A stretch of 64,000 nt of DNA. Origin: an uncultured Lachnospiraceae bacterium. GTDB lineage: Bacteria > Bacillota > Clostridia > Lachnospirales > Lachnospiraceae. A program made the position numbers and the translations under genes. Positions 43,594 to 52,689 of this stretch are shown piece after piece (position 1 is the stretch's first letter; each line of letters opens with the position of its first letter). The notes below the pieces were generated by a model, which did not search any database, was not told the DNA's origin, and worked only from the letters and a program-made list of their open reading frames with translations. The stretch is taken from contig CAMNOU010000005.1 in assembly GCA_946546945.1 (NCBI GenBank), positions 62,001 through 126,000 on the forward strand, given 5' to 3'.

Positions 43594-44130
43594 CTAATTT
43601 TCGTAAATATCCCTGTCAAAATACAGGTCAAAATCCAGAATCTTTCCTTCCTTGTCAGTTCGTAATATAAGTTTTCTGTCTCCTTTTATCCACGTATAGA
43701 TTGTTTTTTCCTCCCTTTCCGTCTTTCTGGTTTCCGGTCCTGCAGCCTGACGGATTTCCGCATAAGTTCCCATGTCAACACGGATCCCAGCCAATTCGAT
43801 TACACAGTCTGTCCCGTTTTTTTCTACGTCAACATAGATTGCACTCACCAAGTCTTTTTTTCTGGAAATTGTCGGGCCAATATCTAAACCGAGCGAAATC
43901 CCGTCTTTGCGGGGAACAAATCCAAAAGGAATCGCTTCAGATTCCAATCCTATTGCTTCCAGAGATTCCTTCATCTCCTCCCAGGGTTGTCCGACCCGAA
44001 TTGCCGTATCATTCACACGCACTTCATTCCAGACCGGATTCCGGTTTTTCCAGATCATTACAGCAGCAACCAAAATCGTTATAGCCAGAATGCAACTGAT
44101 TATTATTTTTAAAATTCCGCTCTTTCGCAT
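43594..44130 (-). CDS. T7SS-locus membrane protein, paralogue 3 (possible immunity protein)
   Basis: A 178-residue protein with a basic N-terminus, one membrane helix (residues 6-26) and an external domain of about 145 residues. The domain begins PVWNEVRVNDTAIRVGQPWEEM and contains GTDCVIELAGIRVDMGTY and AGPETRK. It is clearly homologous to the two genes upstream (44393-44974, 45010-45561). AAAGGAG lies before ATG 44130; the upstream in-frame start at 44151 has none. No known domain. Its position after an LXG-like effector and the triplication suggest immunity to a type VII toxin. Confidence 0.6.
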   Translation of the reverse strand: MRKSGILKIIISCILAITILVAAVMIWKNRNPVWNEVRVNDTAIRVGQPWEEMKESLEAIGLESEAIPFGFVPRKDGISLGLDIGPTISRKKDLVSAIYVDVEKNGTDCVIELAGIRVDMGTYAEIRQAAGPETRKTEREEKTIYTWIKGDRKLILRTDKEGKILDFDLYFDRDIYEN

Positions 44131-44173
44131 TTTTCTCCTTTTATTCCTCATGACTTACTGCTGCAATAAATTT

Positions 44174-44345
44174 ATCAAGTGCGCCTCGGGCGTACTTGTC
44201 GCGGCGCGCTTTCCTCTTGCGCGCCTGCGATCCGCCGGAGGCTTCAAACTTCGTCGCGAGTTTGGACTCATGACGAAAAAGGATTGTTGATAAGCGCTTC
44301 CTCCCACGACTGAAGTCACAGAAATCCGCGCGACGAAGTTTTGAA
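44174..44345. repeat. Hairpin-rich insert between two paralogues, possible decayed IS200/IS605 end
   Basis: This stretch separates paralogues 2 and 3. It holds AAGTGCGCCTCGGGCGTACTT, GGCGCGC/GCGCGCC, CAAACTTCGTCGCGAGTTTG and CTTCCTCCCACGACTGAAGTC. The last resembles the subterminal palindrome at right ends of IS200/IS605 elements, with its second half decayed. The first hairpin recurs at 26459-26481. A 103-codon minus-strand frame across it is not credible as a gene. Confidence 0.45.
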
Positions 44346-44392
44346 CTATCTCAACGTCAACCATCTCCTGGAGTACTTCTTCCGGCGTCCTA

Positions 44393-44974
44393 TTATTCTG
44401 AAGTATTTTCTCCTTCCAAATAGTCATATTCGTCTTCGAAACCTTCCCTGTCATAATGCAGAGCAAAATTCAGAACCCTGCCTTCTTTGTCCGTACACAC
44501 AACCAGTTGGTTATGTCGTTCTGTCCAGGTATAGATTGTTGTATCTTCTTTTTCCTCTTTTCTGGTTTCCGGTCCGGCGATCTGCCGAATTTCTTCATAA
44601 GTCCCCTGGTCTGCCTGGATTCCCGCCAGCTCAATCACACAGTCTGTCCCGTTTTCTTCCACATTACAGAATATGACTCTGACCCGCTCATTTTTTTCGG
44701 AAATCGTCTCACGGATATTCAGGCCGGTCGGAATTCCTTCTTTGAGGGGGACAAACCCTCTCCCAATCGTTTCTGATTCCAGGCCCATTGATTCCAAAGA
44801 TTCTCTCATTTCTTCCCAGGGCTGTCCGGCTCGGATCACCGTACCATTCACACGCACTTCATTCCAGACCGGGGAATTCTTCCCGTTTTTCCAGATCAGT
44901 ACTGCAGCAAGTACCAAAATCACTCCAAACAGAACACATCCAATGAGGATTGTTTTTGTCCGCTTTTTTTGCAT
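44393..44974 (-). CDS. T7SS-locus membrane protein, paralogue 2 (possible immunity protein)
   Basis: A 193-residue protein with a basic start, one membrane helix (residues 9-28) and an external domain with the family pattern SPVWNEVRVNGTVIRAGQPW, GTDCVIELAGIQADQGTYEE and IAGPETRKEE. Acidic C-terminus. GGGAGGT lies six bases before ATG 44974. It matches paralogue 3 more closely than paralogue 1 by eye (shared GLESE, GTDCVIELAG and AGPETRK). Confidence 0.6.
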   Translation of the reverse strand: MQKKRTKTILIGCVLFGVILVLAAVLIWKNGKNSPVWNEVRVNGTVIRAGQPWEEMRESLESMGLESETIGRGFVPLKEGIPTGLNIRETISEKNERVRVIFCNVEENGTDCVIELAGIQADQGTYEEIRQIAGPETRKEEKEDTTIYTWTERHNQLVVCTDKEGRVLNFALHYDREGFEDEYDYLEGENTSE

Positions 44975-45009
44975 CCGTTTACCTCCCATTTTTCACTTTC
45001 CAAAAACAG

Positions 45010-45561
45010 TTAATCAAACCGTCCTTTGAATCCCTTTCTGTCATAATACAGGTCAAATCCCAGGATCCTGTCTGCTTTATCCGTATGCAGAACCAGTGCA
45101 TGATCCTTTTCTGTCCAGATATAGTTCGTTAACGTTTCCCGTTCATTTCTGATATCTTCCGGTCCGATGGTCTTAAGGACATCGTCAATGGTTCCCTGGT
45201 CCAAACGGATACCGGCCAGTTCAATCACATAGTCGCTCTCATTATTATCTATGTTATAGTAAATACTTTGAACGCGATCTTTTTTCTCAGAGATTGTCTT
45301 ACTGATATTTAACCCGATCAGAGAATCGTCCTTCCGCGGCACAAATCCATATGGATCATTTTCAGAACTTAATCCCATATTTTCCAGAGATTCCCGCATC
45401 TCTTGCCAGGATTGTCCTGCCTCAATGACCGTATCGTTCACACGCACTTCATTCCAGACCGGATGACTTTCCCGGTTCTTCAAAACGATCACACACACGA
45501 TCAAAACAGCAGCGACCAGAATGCACCCGGTTATCAGTTTCCAAAACTTCTTCTTTTTCAT
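45010..45561 (-). CDS. T7SS-locus membrane protein, paralogue 1 (possible immunity protein)
   Basis: A 183-residue protein: basic N-terminus MKKKKFWKL, one membrane helix, and an external domain with HPVWNEVRVNDTVIEAGQSW, ESDYVIELAGIRLDQGT and TIGPEDIRNERE. Same family as the two downstream genes and the most diverged of the three. ATG 45561 sits six bases after AAGGAG; ATG 45564 is an alternative. It directly follows the effector-like gene. Confidence 0.6.
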   Translation of the reverse strand: MKKKKFWKLITGCILVAAVLIVCVIVLKNRESHPVWNEVRVNDTVIEAGQSWQEMRESLENMGLSSENDPYGFVPRKDDSLIGLNISKTISEKKDRVQSIYYNIDNNESDYVIELAGIRLDQGTIDDVLKTIGPEDIRNERETLTNYIWTEKDHALVLHTDKADRILGFDLYYDRKGFKGRFD

Positions 45562-45633
45562 CATAATCTCCTTTATATTCCGATTATCCATAGCAACCGT
45601 ATCAACCGACATTCTTTTCCTACATATATAGAA

Positions 45634-47781
45634 TCACTCTTCAGGATCTGCCGGATTTACAGTATCATTAAAGAATCCTGCTACTCTCTTTTGCCCCACT
45701 GTATAGTTGCTGATTGCGGCATCTGCTTTCAGCATGGCTTCCATATTTATATCATCAGAGAACAAGGTTCCCTCCCCTGTCAGCATCATCCTTGCATATT
45801 CATATTCCTTACTGTCCTCTTCTAATTTATTCTCATCCAATATTTTCTGCAGCACTTCATCTGTTGTCATATTATTCTGAAATTGCACAAAGGAACCACA
45901 GCCGTTTGCCTCCCACTCTCCCATGAGATAAAGTGATTCCGGATTATAAAGGCCTCCGTAAGTAAAAAAGCGTTCGTCTACTCCAGAGCCGGAAACATCC
46001 GCAATATTTACCATTCCAAAATACTTCGTATATAATTCACGCTCCTTATCAGTCAATGCCTGTTCTGCCTGCTGCATATCATTTATCAAATTGATGCCGT
46101 TCGTAATAAGGATGGTTCCTCCGGATACCCCTGTTTTTGCCCGGTCCGTGAAGACTTTAGCATTGGCATCGCTCATGGCCTGTGACATTGTATAGTTTTT
46201 AATCCACTGATCCGTATAATGGCTCATTCCAGAGGGTGAAGAGGCTTTTTGCGTTGCCAGCATCTTTACTCCGCTGGCCACCAGTGCCGCCGGAGGGCAG
46301 TAGACCGCCAGTCCTGCAATTGCCAAATCTCCCGCAGCATTCACAAGTGTCGTCTGAACTAATTGTTCCTGCTGTTTTCGAAGTTCAATAAGCTCCTGCA
46401 AATCATACTCCTCTCCAATACTGAAGGCATCCTTTATCGTCTGTCCGTTTATTTGTACATGTTTTTCACTCCAGGTTCCCATATAAGTCAACTCAAATCC
46501 ATAATTATAAACGCTTGTAATTGAGAGGTTTTCTATTGATTTCAATGGCCTTGTATGATAGTTGCTGGTTTGCTTTCTTCGCATTGCATCTTCTGTGGAC
46601 CAGATATTCGCAGACATAACACGGCTGTAGTATCGGGAATATAGTTCTTCCATCCCTTGTGCATCCGGGCCGTACGCTGCCAGGACAGTCGCATCTCCCT
46701 GCATCAGAATCTGGCTTCCAGCCATAAGCATTTCAACATATTTACTGGCACCAAAATCGACAGTCTCATTATCGTTTAGTTTCCATGATAAAGAGTTGAG
46801 AATCGCATTGTTAAATACTTCGAACCTTTCTTGTCCTTCCACCAGATTTCCTTCTTCATCGAACACCATCAGATGCCCGGAATAATTGGCCAGAACTAAT
46901 GACATAGATGAGGAGAGGTTATCCGGATAAATTAAAAACGCTGCGTCATATCCGTCTTCCCCATCCATCAGATGAAGGAAAAATTCTTTGTCTCTATCCG
47001 TCTGGCACATAGACCAGTCGTTGAGCAATTCTACAGGCGTGTAATTCAGTTCCTTACACATATAGTCGATCTGTTCCTGAGTCACACCGCTGTGCTTCAG
47101 AGCCGTTGTTGCGGTTTTCTCCTGTGCTTCCAAAAGTTCTTCTCTCCAGGAAGCATCCTTGTCCGGCACATAAATTCCATTATAATAACAGGAATTCATG
47201 TTCGCCATGGCATCTGCAATCACCCCCCGGATACCGGTATCGGAAAACAGACTGCTGGTAGAAGATTCGATGTCTTCCCAGGCTTCCTTCTGCCTTTTAA
47301 ACTCGTCGTATTTCTCCTGTTCTCCTTGTGCCATTCGTGTATATTGATCGGCAGCGTTCCTCAAATCTCCCACCACAAGCCACACCCACCAGTGGGAAGG
47401 ATTGTCTGCCTCGTCATTGCATTCCCGGGCTGAGCTCTCGTAATCGTCTTTTTTTTCTTTTGCCGCCTGCATGCCGGGAATGATGACACTCCCGTCCAGT
47501 TCTTCCGACCCTACCCCGGAAGAAAGCGCATTGAAGTCTGCCGTGTCCAGTCCGTTTGCTACTGCCACGGAATCTGCCACCGCATAAAAATCACTGATCA
47601 GGTCTCTCAGGGAGTCCACTGCGGCTCCCTCCTGTTTCCCGCTGGACACAAATTCCGCCAGCGATGTTTTGGCAACCACCAAAGACGCATTGTTGTTTTC
47701 TATCGTTGTGGTGGCGCTGGTGCATTGATCCTGGATGTCGCCAGGTTTCAGATAGTCGGTTTCGGTCATACTGCGTCCCAT
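45634..47781 (-). CDS. Candidate LXG-like type VII secretion effector
   Basis: A 715-residue protein encoded 15 bases after essC. The first about 230 residues are helical and LXG-like: an early region with ASLVVAKTSLAEFVSSGKQ, GAAVDSLRDLISDFYAVADS and a long coiled stretch to about residue 180 containing a WWVWLVV patch. The middle and C-terminal parts show no recognised toxin domain; a weakly hydrophobic stretch lies around AGDLAIAGLAVYCPPAALVASGV. There is no Sec signal peptide, as expected for a T7SS substrate. Strong AAGGAGG ribosome site. A structural component of the secretion machine is an alternative, but the size and position after essC favour a substrate. Confidence 0.6.
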   Translation of the reverse strand: MGRSMTETDYLKPGDIQDQCTSATTTIENNNASLVVAKTSLAEFVSSGKQEGAAVDSLRDLISDFYAVADSVAVANGLDTADFNALSSGVGSEELDGSVIIPGMQAAKEKKDDYESSARECNDEADNPSHWWVWLVVGDLRNAADQYTRMAQGEQEKYDEFKRQKEAWEDIESSTSSLFSDTGIRGVIADAMANMNSCYYNGIYVPDKDASWREELLEAQEKTATTALKHSGVTQEQIDYMCKELNYTPVELLNDWSMCQTDRDKEFFLHLMDGEDGYDAAFLIYPDNLSSSMSLVLANYSGHLMVFDEEGNLVEGQERFEVFNNAILNSLSWKLNDNETVDFGASKYVEMLMAGSQILMQGDATVLAAYGPDAQGMEELYSRYYSRVMSANIWSTEDAMRRKQTSNYHTRPLKSIENLSITSVYNYGFELTYMGTWSEKHVQINGQTIKDAFSIGEEYDLQELIELRKQQEQLVQTTLVNAAGDLAIAGLAVYCPPAALVASGVKMLATQKASSPSGMSHYTDQWIKNYTMSQAMSDANAKVFTDRAKTGVSGGTILITNGINLINDMQQAEQALTDKERELYTKYFGMVNIADVSGSGVDERFFTYGGLYNPESLYLMGEWEANGCGSFVQFQNNMTTDEVLQKILDENKLEEDSKEYEYARMMLTGEGTLFSDDINMEAMLKADAAISNYTVGQKRVAGFFNDTVNPADPEE

Positions 47782-47796
47782 ATAATCCTCCTTGTC

Positions 47797-50700
47797 TTAT
47801 ACTTCCGGAAGCCGGATTTTCACACATTGTTTATTGCGCATCAGTACGCCATCCGGCATGGCCGGCATTTCGTTATACCGCAGGGGAAACGTGGTCAGAT
47901 ACCCCTGGCCGCTGAGCAGAAGTCCGTTTCTGGTGTTCTTCATGGCCTGGCTGAGGATATCCGTCCCCTTGAATTTTTCTGCGCTTGCAGAGATCAGAAA
48001 AGTGATCCCGTATTGCATCGCTTTTTCAAACCGGGCAGCAATCACTGTGATACCGCTGCCTGCCAATGTGATAAAATCATCGATTTCATCGATAATCACG
48101 ATCCATTCTTCCAGAGCCTCTGCCGCGGAGCCCGGGTCCTCTCCCCGTGCAGCCGCCTCGGCAATGAAAAGTTCTCTTTTCTTTGTTTCTTTCTGAATGG
48201 TATTCGCAAGGTCTTCCAGCTCCTCTGTCGTGGTCACATATCCGCCCTTCTCCCGATAAGAGAAGAGATCTTTACGCCTGGAGTCGATGATCCAGACCCG
48301 GCGGTTTTCAGGGATCTGATTGATGATTGCCTTTAAGGCGTTCGTCTTTCCAGATCCGCTCTCTCCCAATATCAAAAACGGAGATGCCGTCCTGTCAATA
48401 TCCAGCGGCAGAACTTTTTCCTTGTCTAAGCCAAGGACCAGTCCTGCTTTCTCGTGCGGATACTGCATAAGCTCCGCAAAACTGAGTTCCTCCGGCAGAA
48501 TCGGAATCCCGGGTGCCTGCTCCCCGGTGTTATTCTCTGCAATTGCCTGCACCTTTTCCTGAATTTTCCTGCTGTATTCCACCTCTGTATCAAAGGTGAC
48601 AGGCGTATAAAGCTGCATGACATTGACCTGTTCTCCCATTTTCACCATGGCCCGTCCGCGGATCTCCGGAAGACGGTATTTACTTCTTCCGGTCAGCGTC
48701 CGGATCTCACTTTCTTCGAAGTTAAAGCCGGCAATTTTGTTTTTGAAATTATTGAGGGTCGCAAACCGGATCGCATTTCCCCGGCTTGCGGTAATGATGA
48801 CATAAACGCCCACTCCGGCCCCATCACGGGTCACTCTGGTAAAATAATCCTCCTGCTCATATCCGAGTTCCTTTACCGCGTCATAGTTATCGACAAGGAT
48901 AACAATCGCATGCAGCTTTTCCTTTGCGATCTCATTGTAGACCCTGAAATTCTGCGCCATGACCTCTGCCATTTTTTTCTTTCTTCTTCTGATTTCCTCC
49001 GAAATCCGGTTTTTGAATTTTTCAAACTTTTCATTCTCATCCAGCATGATATAAGCTGCTGTATGCGGAAGTCTCTGAAGACTGATCAGCGCATTGTTTC
49101 CGAAATCCAGAATATACAGATGCAATTGACTGACAGAATGATGAGACGCAAGGTCCAGCGCGGCATTGGTCAGAAACATGGATTTTCCATATCCGCCGGA
49201 CGCGACATATACAATATTTCCTTCCGTTGTAAGATCAATCGCATATTCGCGCTGCTCCTGCTCCTGGGGAATATCTGCGATTCCCGGTCTCACCAGGCAG
49301 GACTCCCCGTCCATAACTGCCGTATCCAAATGCGGGTTCACGATCTGATCGGACAGCGGCGGAAGCCAGGGCGCCTGCACTTTCTGATATCCTCCCTTTT
49401 CGTAGGTGTCCCGGATGTGAGAAATCACAGCATCCAGCTGAAGACATTCTGACCTCAGCTCCGACTCCGGTCCCCTCAGATCCCGGTTGATCAGCACCCC
49501 CTGTCCCAGGTCATTGATCAGATACACCCGATTATCCTGAAGGGCCTCCCCCTCTTTTTCCTCGACGTATTCCGCTCCTGACCAGGCGGACTGAAACAGT
49601 TCAAATATCTCATTATTTCCAACCTGAAGGTACGCACGGCCGGTCTGCGTAATATTCGCAGCATCCGCTGTATGTAAAATTTCTTTACTGTCAGATTCCG
49701 TCTGTACTTTCAGACAGATCTTAAATCTGCTGTTTGACCAGATCTGCTCATCCACGATCCCGGCCGGTTTCTGGGTCGCAAGGATCAGGTGAACGCCCAG
49801 GCTTCTTCCTACACGAGCCGTAGACACCAGCTCTTTCATGAATTCCGGCTGTTCTTTTTTTAATTCCGCGAACTCATCACTGATGATAAAAAGATGAGGA
49901 ATCGGCTCTCTTGCTTTTCCGCTTCGAAAAAGTTCTGTATAGGCATTGATATGATTGACCTCATACTCTCTGAATACCTGTTCCCGGCGCCGCAGCTCAC
50001 TTTGAATGGATTCCAGCGCGCGCAGGCTTTCACTTCCGTCCAGGTTGGTAATTGTTCCCAGCAGGTGCGGCAGATCCCGGAACTGGTCAGCCATGCCGCC
50101 GCCTTTATAATCAATCAGCAGAAACCCGACTTCATACGGGTGGAAATTCACTGCCAGGGAAAGAATATACGACTGTATCAGCTCTGATTTTCCCGAACCG
50201 GTCGTCCCGGCAATCAATCCATGCGGCCCGTGTGCCTTTTCGTGAAGATTCAAATACAGTTTGTCTTCTCCGGTCCGCATTCCCAGAGGAACCTCCAGCG
50301 ATTTTGCGGCATGGTTCCTGCTCCAGCGCTCTTCGATCCGCATCTCTTCCGGTTTTTCCACCTGATACAGATCCAGGAACGACACCATTTCCGGGATACG
50401 GCTGGTCATTCCCCGTTCATGGATCAGGACACTCAAATCCCTGGCCATCCATTCAAAATCCACACCTGCCCCGCTGTCCAGCGTCAGCATGAGATTGGCA
50501 TATTCCTTTTCCTCCAGCACGAGTTTTCCCGCCAGAGAATGCTCCAGAGACAGTACTGTCTCCATATTCTCCGGAAGATCTGTCTGTTTCGCACTGGTAT
50601 ATATGACCGAGAATCCAAGTTCTTTTCCGTCCCGTCCTCCTAGGAATTCCATAATGGAATGGTCCGCAATCATTTTGGGTTCATCTATGACAAACAGATA

Positions 50701-52239
50701 ATGCGGGAGAAAAGCGCCGCCTTTTTTCCCTTCCTCCACTCTCTGTTTTCTTTCTTTTAATTCCTGATACAGACTGCCCAGCACCTGATCTCTGGCTGTT
50801 TCGCTGTGAATCAGTCCCTGCACATTAAAACTTTGCAGCGTTGTGTGCCGGAACCACCGCATCCACTGAAACTGTTCCTGGTCTTTCTCATGATAGACAA
50901 CAATGAACTGTACTTCATGATAACTGTGCGTCATGGCAATCTGGCTGAGATATATTTTTAACTGATCATGAATCACATGCTTCTCCCCGACAAGGCCGAG
51001 GTGCGCATGTTTCAGATCAATGATCTTCGGTTTTTCAATAAAACTCCATGTTTCTTTCAGATGTCTTCCGTCTTCCAGATATTCGTCCGTATTCAGATCC
51101 AGATCGGTCGTTTTATCTTCAATCTGAAAATACGTACGCCCGTAATACCTTCCAATGGCAAAGGTCAGAAAATCTTCATCCATCGGATTTTTTTCATAGA
51201 TACGGCTGCTGTATGTGCGGATCAGTTCTGCAGTTGTCCTGATGTCCGGATAATTGTAATCCCACGCTTCTTTTTCTTTCTCCCAGAGATGGTAGATTTC
51301 TTTTCGCTTTCCAAGAAGGTAGTCCGTATAGAGTTCTGCCTTTTTCTGATTTTTTTCTTTCTCCTGTTTCTGATCCTGAATATATTTTGACACAGACAAA
51401 ACCGTAGTCATTGCCGTTGCGCCCAGCGCCATCAGCATATAGGCGCCCCGATGCAGAACGATCCCGACGGCAACGGTCACGGCCAGCATTCCCAAAGAGG
51501 GAAGGATCATCTGGAGAATCCCTTTCCGCTTGTCGTAGTTCGACGGCCGCGGGGTCTCGATTTTAACTTTTTCTGAATCTATATGTTTTATGATCCGGGG
51601 GGATCTTCTGTAGTAAGGAAAGTCGCGGAACAGCAATCCGGAGTCATTTTTTTCATGCAGAAGGATTCTTACCGTCTCCTCGTCTGCCCATATCCGGATA
51701 TCCCTTTTTTGGGGAAGCAGTTTTGTACTGCCGATCTGCAGCAGCGAACCATCCCGAAAGAAATGTTTCCCGTCTCCGATCCGGTGTCCGTTCAGTAAAA
51801 TCACCGTATCTGTACATAATTCCACAGACAGTTCCGAAGTGCTCAGATACACTTTTGCTTCCAGTCCGTCCATGCATAGATCCGCATTCCGGTCCGCGAT
51901 AAAAAGCTCTTTTGGTCTCTCAAACAATCTTCCCTTCGCGGATGTTCCGTCCTGACTTGTTTCCGGTATCCCGGATTCCTTCTGTGCCGGCGGATTTTCT
52001 TCCTCTGCAGGATCCGGCTCCGGTTCCAGACAATCCCCGTTATAAATACCAGCCTGCGCAAAAGTCAGTTCCGGATCTATATACACTTGTCTCCGGCAGG
52101 AATAAATGCGCGCAGGCACCTTTCCCCGGATACCTGTCCCGTTTTCCTTAAGCACCTGCAGAACATCTTTTATTCTCTGATTGTCCAATACGCGGATGTC
52201 AATTGACTGTTCCGGCATTTGTATGGTAATCGTTGGCAT
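47797..52239 (-). CDS. essC: EssC/YukBA-type FtsK/SpoIIIE ATPase with apparent N-terminal YukD-like domain
   Basis: The 1480-residue motor of the T7SS. Residues 1-75 look like the ubiquitin-like EsaB/YukD fold (ending FAQAGIYNGDCLEPEPD). A linker is followed by an FHA-like domain (about 105-200) and two membrane helices (about 240-285). Three FtsK/SpoIIIE ATPase domains follow: Walker A GTTGSGKS at 678-685 with Walker B FIISDEF, a degenerate second one with SGGYGKS at about 1014-1020, and GESGSGKT at 1292-1299 with IVIIDEID. Length is typical of EssC, but the usual first FHA domain is apparently replaced. No separate esaB/yukD gene occurs in the locus, which supports the fusion reading. Confidence 0.9.
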   Translation of the reverse strand: MPTITIQMPEQSIDIRVLDNQRIKDVLQVLKENGTGIRGKVPARIYSCRRQVYIDPELTFAQAGIYNGDCLEPEPDPAEEENPPAQKESGIPETSQDGTSAKGRLFERPKELFIADRNADLCMDGLEAKVYLSTSELSVELCTDTVILLNGHRIGDGKHFFRDGSLLQIGSTKLLPQKRDIRIWADEETVRILLHEKNDSGLLFRDFPYYRRSPRIIKHIDSEKVKIETPRPSNYDKRKGILQMILPSLGMLAVTVAVGIVLHRGAYMLMALGATAMTTVLSVSKYIQDQKQEKEKNQKKAELYTDYLLGKRKEIYHLWEKEKEAWDYNYPDIRTTAELIRTYSSRIYEKNPMDEDFLTFAIGRYYGRTYFQIEDKTTDLDLNTDEYLEDGRHLKETWSFIEKPKIIDLKHAHLGLVGEKHVIHDQLKIYLSQIAMTHSYHEVQFIVVYHEKDQEQFQWMRWFRHTTLQSFNVQGLIHSETARDQVLGSLYQELKERKQRVEEGKKGGAFLPHYLFVIDEPKMIADHSIMEFLGGRDGKELGFSVIYTSAKQTDLPENMETVLSLEHSLAGKLVLEEKEYANLMLTLDSGAGVDFEWMARDLSVLIHERGMTSRIPEMVSFLDLYQVEKPEEMRIEERWSRNHAAKSLEVPLGMRTGEDKLYLNLHEKAHGPHGLIAGTTGSGKSELIQSYILSLAVNFHPYEVGFLLIDYKGGGMADQFRDLPHLLGTITNLDGSESLRALESIQSELRRREQVFREYEVNHINAYTELFRSGKAREPIPHLFIISDEFAELKKEQPEFMKELVSTARVGRSLGVHLILATQKPAGIVDEQIWSNSRFKICLKVQTESDSKEILHTADAANITQTGRAYLQVGNNEIFELFQSAWSGAEYVEEKEGEALQDNRVYLINDLGQGVLINRDLRGPESELRSECLQLDAVISHIRDTYEKGGYQKVQAPWLPPLSDQIVNPHLDTAVMDGESCLVRPGIADIPQEQEQREYAIDLTTEGNIVYVASGGYGKSMFLTNAALDLASHHSVSQLHLYILDFGNNALISLQRLPHTAAYIMLDENEKFEKFKNRISEEIRRRKKKMAEVMAQNFRVYNEIAKEKLHAIVILVDNYDAVKELGYEQEDYFTRVTRDGAGVGVYVIITASRGNAIRFATLNNFKNKIAGFNFEESEIRTLTGRSKYRLPEIRGRAMVKMGEQVNVMQLYTPVTFDTEVEYSRKIQEKVQAIAENNTGEQAPGIPILPEELSFAELMQYPHEKAGLVLGLDKEKVLPLDIDRTASPFLILGESGSGKTNALKAIINQIPENRRVWIIDSRRKDLFSYREKGGYVTTTEELEDLANTIQKETKKRELFIAEAAARGEDPGSAAEALEEWIVIIDEIDDFITLAGSGITVIAARFEKAMQYGITFLISASAEKFKGTDILSQAMKNTRNGLLLSGQGYLTTFPLRYNEMPAMPDGVLMRNKQCVKIRLPEV

Positions 52240-52345
52240 TTCGGCTCCTTAATACATCATTGGTGATCTCATCTTCTTTGCAGGAAAAGGGATGCAAACA
52301 CATCCCTCTTCCCTATCCCGATCCGGGATAATCTGCGTTTCTGTA

Positions 52346-52636
52346 TTAACCTCTGTTTGCCGCTCCGGCGGATTCGTCGAATTCCTGATATTTCGTAGCA
52401 TTGGTGACAACGCCATTGCCAATATCGGCAATCAACTGCTTCATGGCTTCAAAGCTTGGCTGCATATCAGCCACTCGCTGCGCATAGCCTTCATATCCGC
52501 TTCCCTGCCAGAGAGAGGGCAGCTGATTGTTGATTACATCATTTAACCAGTTCTGCAGTTCCTGTACAGATTCCTGACGGGCCGCAATTGCCTGTCCCTG
52601 AGAGATTACCTCAGAAAATTCCATTTGCAGTGCCAT
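52346..52636 (-). CDS. esxA: WXG100 protein (EsxA-like)
   Basis: A 96-residue helical hairpin protein with the WxG turn as LWQGSG in the middle (about residue 41), the defining feature of EsxA/YukE. It is exported by and activates EssC. The C-terminus ends KYQEFDESAGAANRG. ATG 52636 has AAGGAGGTG upstream; a longer frame starting at 52690 is not supported. Encoded between essB and essC. Confidence 0.93.
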   Translation of the reverse strand: MALQMEFSEVISQGQAIAARQESVQELQNWLNDVINNQLPSLWQGSGYEGYAQRVADMQPSFEAMKQLIADIGNGVVTNATKYQEFDESAGAANRG

Positions 52637-52689
52637 AGTTTCACCTCCTTGTATTTTTTTATAACAATAGCTTTCGCTAGAGCTACCCA

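Noticed and set aside
44155-44466. 103-codon reading frame on the minus strand
   Set aside because: It spans the end of paralogue 2 and a hairpin-rich insert, with no ribosome site and no plausible protein features.
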